A stretch of DNA of 64,000 nucleotides from Erinaceus europaeus (taxonomy: Eukaryota; Chordata; Mammalia; Eulipotyphla; Erinaceidae), in assembly GCF_950295315.1 (NCBI RefSeq), contig NC_080177.1, positions 75,403,786 to 75,467,785 of the forward strand. Reading direction: 5' to 3'. Both the position numbers and the translations under genes were made by a program. The notes below the pieces were generated by a model. That model saw only the letters and a program-made list of their open reading frames with translations. It made no database searches and had not been told where the DNA came from. Below are positions 52,601-58,600 of this stretch, one piece after another (the first letter of the stretch is position 1; each line of letters opens with the position of its first letter).

Positions 52601-55600
52601 TTCAGTTCACAAATGTTTAGGGGTTGATTAAAGACATTCAGTTAAAAATAGGACTTGTAATTGATGTTTGTTAAGGAAGTAGTGTGTTTTTGTGGAAAGG
52701 AATTTGGAAAATACAGATAATAAAGAAGCTGGAGTGACTTTATGTCACCATCAGGTCAATTATTCCTGGGAGTGTCCTGGTGTACTTACATTTTGCATTG
52801 CCATTTTTTCAACAATACATAGTGTATTTTTTTCAAAAATTGGGATTATATTACTGACATAATTTGTGGTATACCCAGTTTCTTAGTAAATCTCTAAAGA
52901 TGCCACCCTCCCTTATTTTTTTGCCACCAAAACTTCACTGGGGCTTTATGCTTGTAAAAATCTACTGCTCCTGGTGAACGCTTTGCTTTTGTTTTGTGGG
53001 GTTTTTTTGTTTTTGTTTTTTTGTCTTTTAATGACAGCATAATACTGGGTTGTCAGGAAAAGCTTTAACTTTTTTTTTTTTTAACCAGAGCACTGCTCAG
53101 CTCTGGTTTATGGTGGTGCAAGGGACTGAACCTGGGACTTTGGAGCCTCAGGTACAAATGTCTTTTTGCATAACCATTATGCTATCTACCTCTGCTCAAC
53201 ATTTTTCTATGTAAAAATTGTATCATGTTTTTTCTGACTGCCTAATATTTTGCTATAGTTGAGTTACAGTTGAGTTTGAATCACTTTATTGTTGAGTATC
53301 TGGGTTATTCCCCCCCACTGTTTTATTATTCTAAATACTATTAGTCATACTAAGAACAAAATAATTGCTTGACCTTATAATTTTACCTGACCAGAAATTA
53401 TTGAACCAAAGGATATAAACACTGCTAATATATCTAATCATTCATGGGGTCATTTGTGTTTCCTGGCTTCTCCCACCCCTACTTTTCTGATCTTCCTTTC
53501 TATTATTCCATACAAAACAATTTTGCAAATATTATCTTAAAACACAAGCAAAGCCTTGCATTATGTGTTAATTCCACAAAAATTACTGTCTAGAAGTAGG
53601 TGATATAGGCATCAGAAACATCAAAGAGGAAATGAAAGAGAGTGTGGGAAGAACACAGGCAATTATGTAACATGACATGGTAAGTGACAGAAGCCAGCAA
53701 GCTCTGGAGAATGTTTTCTGATAAATGTGGTTTACTTCTTTACCTGCAAGCCTAATTTTCTCCTTGATGTATATTAACATTGGCAATAAGATAATCATCC
53801 AAATAGATGTTGTTTATGTGTTGAGGAAATAGTTATTCTCACCATGAGATCTTAATAAACTCTGAAAAAACTAGCTTGATTGCCTTAACTTCAGAGATGA
53901 TAGAATAGTTAAATAAATGCTCTGAAAACTCAAACACAATCAAAAGTTTATTTTAAATTTAAAGTTCAGTCCATTATGACTAAACTTGCTCACCTAGTGT
54001 GTTGTTTTTTTTTTTTCCTTTTTTAGACATATCAACTGGCAATTAGAGATTTAACTATAGCTGTCAATATGGACAAAAACAGTTCCATAGCATTTTACAA
54101 CAGAGCGATTTGTTACACCAAGATAAATGAATGTCACATGGTAAGATGCCCGTTTTTGTGAATAACATACTAAAATTTATTTAAAGCATGTGTCGTTCCT
54201 TATTTCCGTTATAATTTTGTAACCAAATATCTCTGGAAATACATACATTAACCATGAGTGTTGGTCTGCTTCTGGCTTCTGCTTCTAAGACCCCTTCTGT
54301 TTCATTGGTTTGATTCCCCCTGCTTAACACTGTATTCTATTTGCATAGCCACTGTTGACTAAACACCCCCCTGCCTCCAGGGCACTGGTTTAATCCTCAT
54401 TGGTTCGTGCTTTTTCCTTCTCCCCACCCCCTATCCTACGTACATCCCTTTTCAGACCTGACTCTTCCACCTCAGGATATATAAGGACAGGACTGTGATT
54501 AGAGATAGCTTAGATTGCGCCGCGTTCCACATGAATAAAGACTGAGCTGCATACCACTCAGCCATGAGTCCCTGGTCGTCTCTGTCTCCCGCCCGCGAAG
54601 CTCAGCCCGGCACATGGGAAACCAAAGAACCATTTCAAACATAGCAAAAGGCCAGATTTCATCTTTTCTAAAAGCCGACTAGTATTTCAGAATGCATGTA
54701 CACCGCATCTTCTTTGTCCACTCATCAATTCTCGGACACTTGGCTTGTTCCCAAATCATGACCATTATACATATCCCTGCACTGAACATAGGTATGCACC
54801 TACCTTTCCAAATTGTGCTCTTCAGTTATAGCTCTAGGAGAGGAAATGCTGGACCAAAGGGCAGGTCTATTATTATTTATTTACTTACTGAAAAAAAAAT
54901 CCCCTTACTATTTTCCACAGGGGCTGGAAGGTTTCTCAGTTTTAGGCTCTATCTCATCCTCTTGCTTCTTTCTCTGATAACCATGTGCTTCTCCCTTTCT
55001 GTTAGTTTCCATTCTCGTAGTCAATGACACATTCATTCCACCTGTCCCCCTACCCTCTGGCATCTCTCCAATCCACCTGAGCTGTGGGGAGTTAAATCCA
55101 TCGAAGACATTTAGAAATGTGCTTTCTGTGAAAAGGAAGTTGAGAAACACCACTCCCCCCCCCCCCAGAGGATATGGAATTAATTCTTGGTCACAAGACC
55201 GTCAGGTTCCCTCTAGAAATGTTGACAAATGTATAATTAATTTTTTTTTCCACAAAGGAGTTATAAAGATCCAGGGAGCAAATGAAAAGCTCATTTATCC
55301 GACTAACTTGCATAGCAGGTAGCTTTGAGGATTTCCTCCCTAGCTTCACCTTTGCCAGAAAAGGGCAACCCAGCAGCTGAAGAGAATGGGGTGGGTGGAG
55401 GTAGGGTCCTCCCATTTTTTGTTATCGCTGATGTGTAACAGAGCCAACTAATAAGGAAAAAAAAAACTAAACCATTGAAATAGAAATAAAGACCTAACTA
55501 GAAGAATACCATACCGGTTATTTTAGAAATGCCATGTACCCAGGGCCTTTCACTCAGTCAGTTCATTTTACAGACGAGGAAATAGAAGCAGAGAGAGAGG

Positions 55601-58600
55601 CTAGAAAGGTATCCAAGTCACACAGGGAGGTGAACCCTGTTCACAGGTTTGTTTGCTTCTGGTTAACAGTCCCGGGATGGCTTTGTTAAGCCATCAGACC
55701 TCCAGCATATGGACCGGATGTCAATTTATAGTGTCACCTCCTGACCGTGTCTGCCTGCACCTGTTTCTCAGCATTCTTGCCATTAGGAGAGCACAAAAAA
55801 CCCAGGTGTCTGTGTTCAGACGAGACACCTAGGCATTCTCCCAACACGTGATTTCATAGAAGCTAAGCAAAAGTGCATTTTGGTTCCCACTGCCCTTTAT
55901 GAATAAAAATAGTTAACACTTGCCATTGACCTAGAGCCTCTTGTGTGACAGGCAGTGGGCTAAATAATTTACTACCTACCAGGTGATCAAAAGATATTTA
56001 AGGACCTGAATATAATAAGAGTAATTATTACTTGAGTTTTGCAGATGAGGAACTGAGGCTTAGTGGTAAGTAACTTGCCCAAGACTGGAAAGCTGGTAAT
56101 AACAGCAGAGGCATGATATAAATCCTGTTTCATTGACCTTCATAAAAATCTCATCTCTCAGCTTTTGTTTCCTCTTGAATCCCATATTCAGCTGTTTAGT
56201 GGATCTCCAAAGCATCTAACAGGTTTCACATTATATGTGTCTGTGAAATGTGAAAGTAAAAAAAAAAAAATAGGTTTCCCTTTTTCAAAGCAGTATGCAT
56301 TATTATTTTTTTTACAGCATTGGTAATATTTATTTATAATCGCACCACAATGTACAATAGAACCTCTAGTTCTCAACTCTTTTAGACATAATGAAATAAT
56401 GAAACACTAGATATGCACCAATTGGTATATCAGAATGTACTATTTATTTGCATTCTCACCTAGTATATGCTACAGGCAAAATTGTGGCCCTTTTCTGATC
56501 AAACCATATGTTTTTTAAAATTTATTATTATTATTATTATTATTATTTTTTTGCCTCCAGGGTTACTCAGTGCCTGCACTACACCTTGCACTTAGTACTG
56601 TGTACACCTGATCAGGTGCATCACCCCCCCCCATTATGGTTCCTTTAGACAACACATTCAGTAGACAGTTAAGAGATCAGTTCCAGCCCAAATTTGTGAG
56701 ACTTCCAGTACCTGCTACAGAGTAGATGCTCTGTAAAAGTTAGTTTATTCAGCAAATGAAAAAGAAAAAAGATCAAAGTAATGGAGAAAAGAGTTTCTGC
56801 TTAATTATCTCCCAGCTTAGCCTAATGTCGGGGGGGGGGGTAAGTATATCTAGCACAACATTTTGAAGTCATTTGTTTATTTGTTAGTTTTATTCAGATC
56901 TATGTTCTCTGGTGAGATATTCAGAGGACGTTTATTGAATGTTCAAGCATGCTGCCTTTACGGTGGTGAGCAAAATGAATAAACTCTGCCTGATAGTGCT
57001 TAGGTTTTGAGGAGGAAAACAATAAAATGCTCAATGGAAATTAAAGTGATAACTTAAATTTCAAAAGGTATAAAGTATTTCGCTTTACCGTCAAAGCTTA
57101 GTGGTGAGACCACTGATTCTGGAGGTGGCTGTAGTTCCCCTGCCAACCTGTATACTACTTTAAATGCTTTATAAAATGGCATTTGAAACACACCCACCAT
57201 GATCAACACTTGTTAAAAAGTCGCAGAATTTCTAACATTTTATTAAGAACACCCTTAAAGATAACAGAAGATATATATATATATATTTTTTTTTTGGCCA
57301 GGAGTCATGAGTCAAAATAGGGGAGTTAATTGTGAGGTTTTAATTTGGGCATAAACATATTTTTGTGCAGGGTTGGAGTGGTAAGGATCTAAAGAGTTTT
57401 ATCTAGGCTCTAAGTGGTTATTTTCTCCCTAGGCATTAAAAGACTATGGAATTGTGTTGCTTCTTGACGCTGAAAAAAATGTGACATTCAACACCTTTGT
57501 TAACCGTGCGCTCATCTATACAGAACTTAAACAATACGGTTATGCATTAGAGGTAATAAAAAAATGAGCCTATTTGACTTCACACATTTGCTTTTGAAAA
57601 ACCAAAGAACAAGTTTTTTTTTTTTTTTTTGGTAGTAACTAGAAATATCAGTACACAATGACTATACTTTAGCAAGAATATTATTAAGCTAACTTAGACT
57701 AATACAATTTTTGATTAATACAATTAGACTAAGTAATCAATACAATTAAACTAACTAGTCTAATACAATTTTTGATTGATACAATTAGACTAATACAAAT
57801 TAATACAATTAGACTAATTCATTAATACAATTAGACTAATTCATTAATACAGTTAGACTAATACACATTTTGATCCAATTATGTGCATAGATTTTGATTG
57901 GAAATAACCAGTATATAAGAAAAATGCTATTTTGATTTGATGAAATATCTTATCAGGGCCAGGAGGTGGTGAACCTGGTTAAATGCACATATTACAGTGC
58001 ACAAGGACCCAGGTTCAAGCCCCATCTGCAGGGGGAAAGCTTCATGAGTGGTGAAGCAGGGCTGCAGGTGTCTCCCTGTCTCTCTTCATCTCTCTCTCTC
58101 CCCTCCCCTCCCCTCTCAATTTCTCTCTGTCTCTACCCAATAATAAAGAAAGAAAATATTTTAAAAGTGTCTTATCAACTTCCTCATCACCAAAACCTCA
58201 ATTCCCTGACAAATTGATTTACATATAATTTACATCTTTGTTCACTGTTGACTCTTTGTCATTCAGAATTTTCTGCTAAACTATGTCAGGTGTGTTTCAC
58301 ATGGGGCAGAATACAGCTGTTCCAAGTAGACTACTGGAAATAGACTTTTAAGTTAGTTGGAACAGGCACTCAGACTTGGAATGAAAGATAACATAAAATA
58401 TATATGAAAAAGAAGCAAGTGGTTTAAAATGCACTTCTTTATGGAATAATTAATACAGTGCACCTTCTTTTTTTCTTTTTTAAAATTTTTTTTATTGCCA
58501 ACAGGGTTATGGTTGGGGCTCCTTGCTGGCACTATGAATCCACTGCTCTGGGTGGCCATTTTTTCCTTTCCTAATTTTTATTAGATAGGACAGAGGGAAA

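Noticed and set aside
18936..54612. Proviruses with viral genes near the LTRs
   Set aside because: Flanks of each LTR return at once to introns or older repeats; no gag, pro, pol or env-like frame is present.
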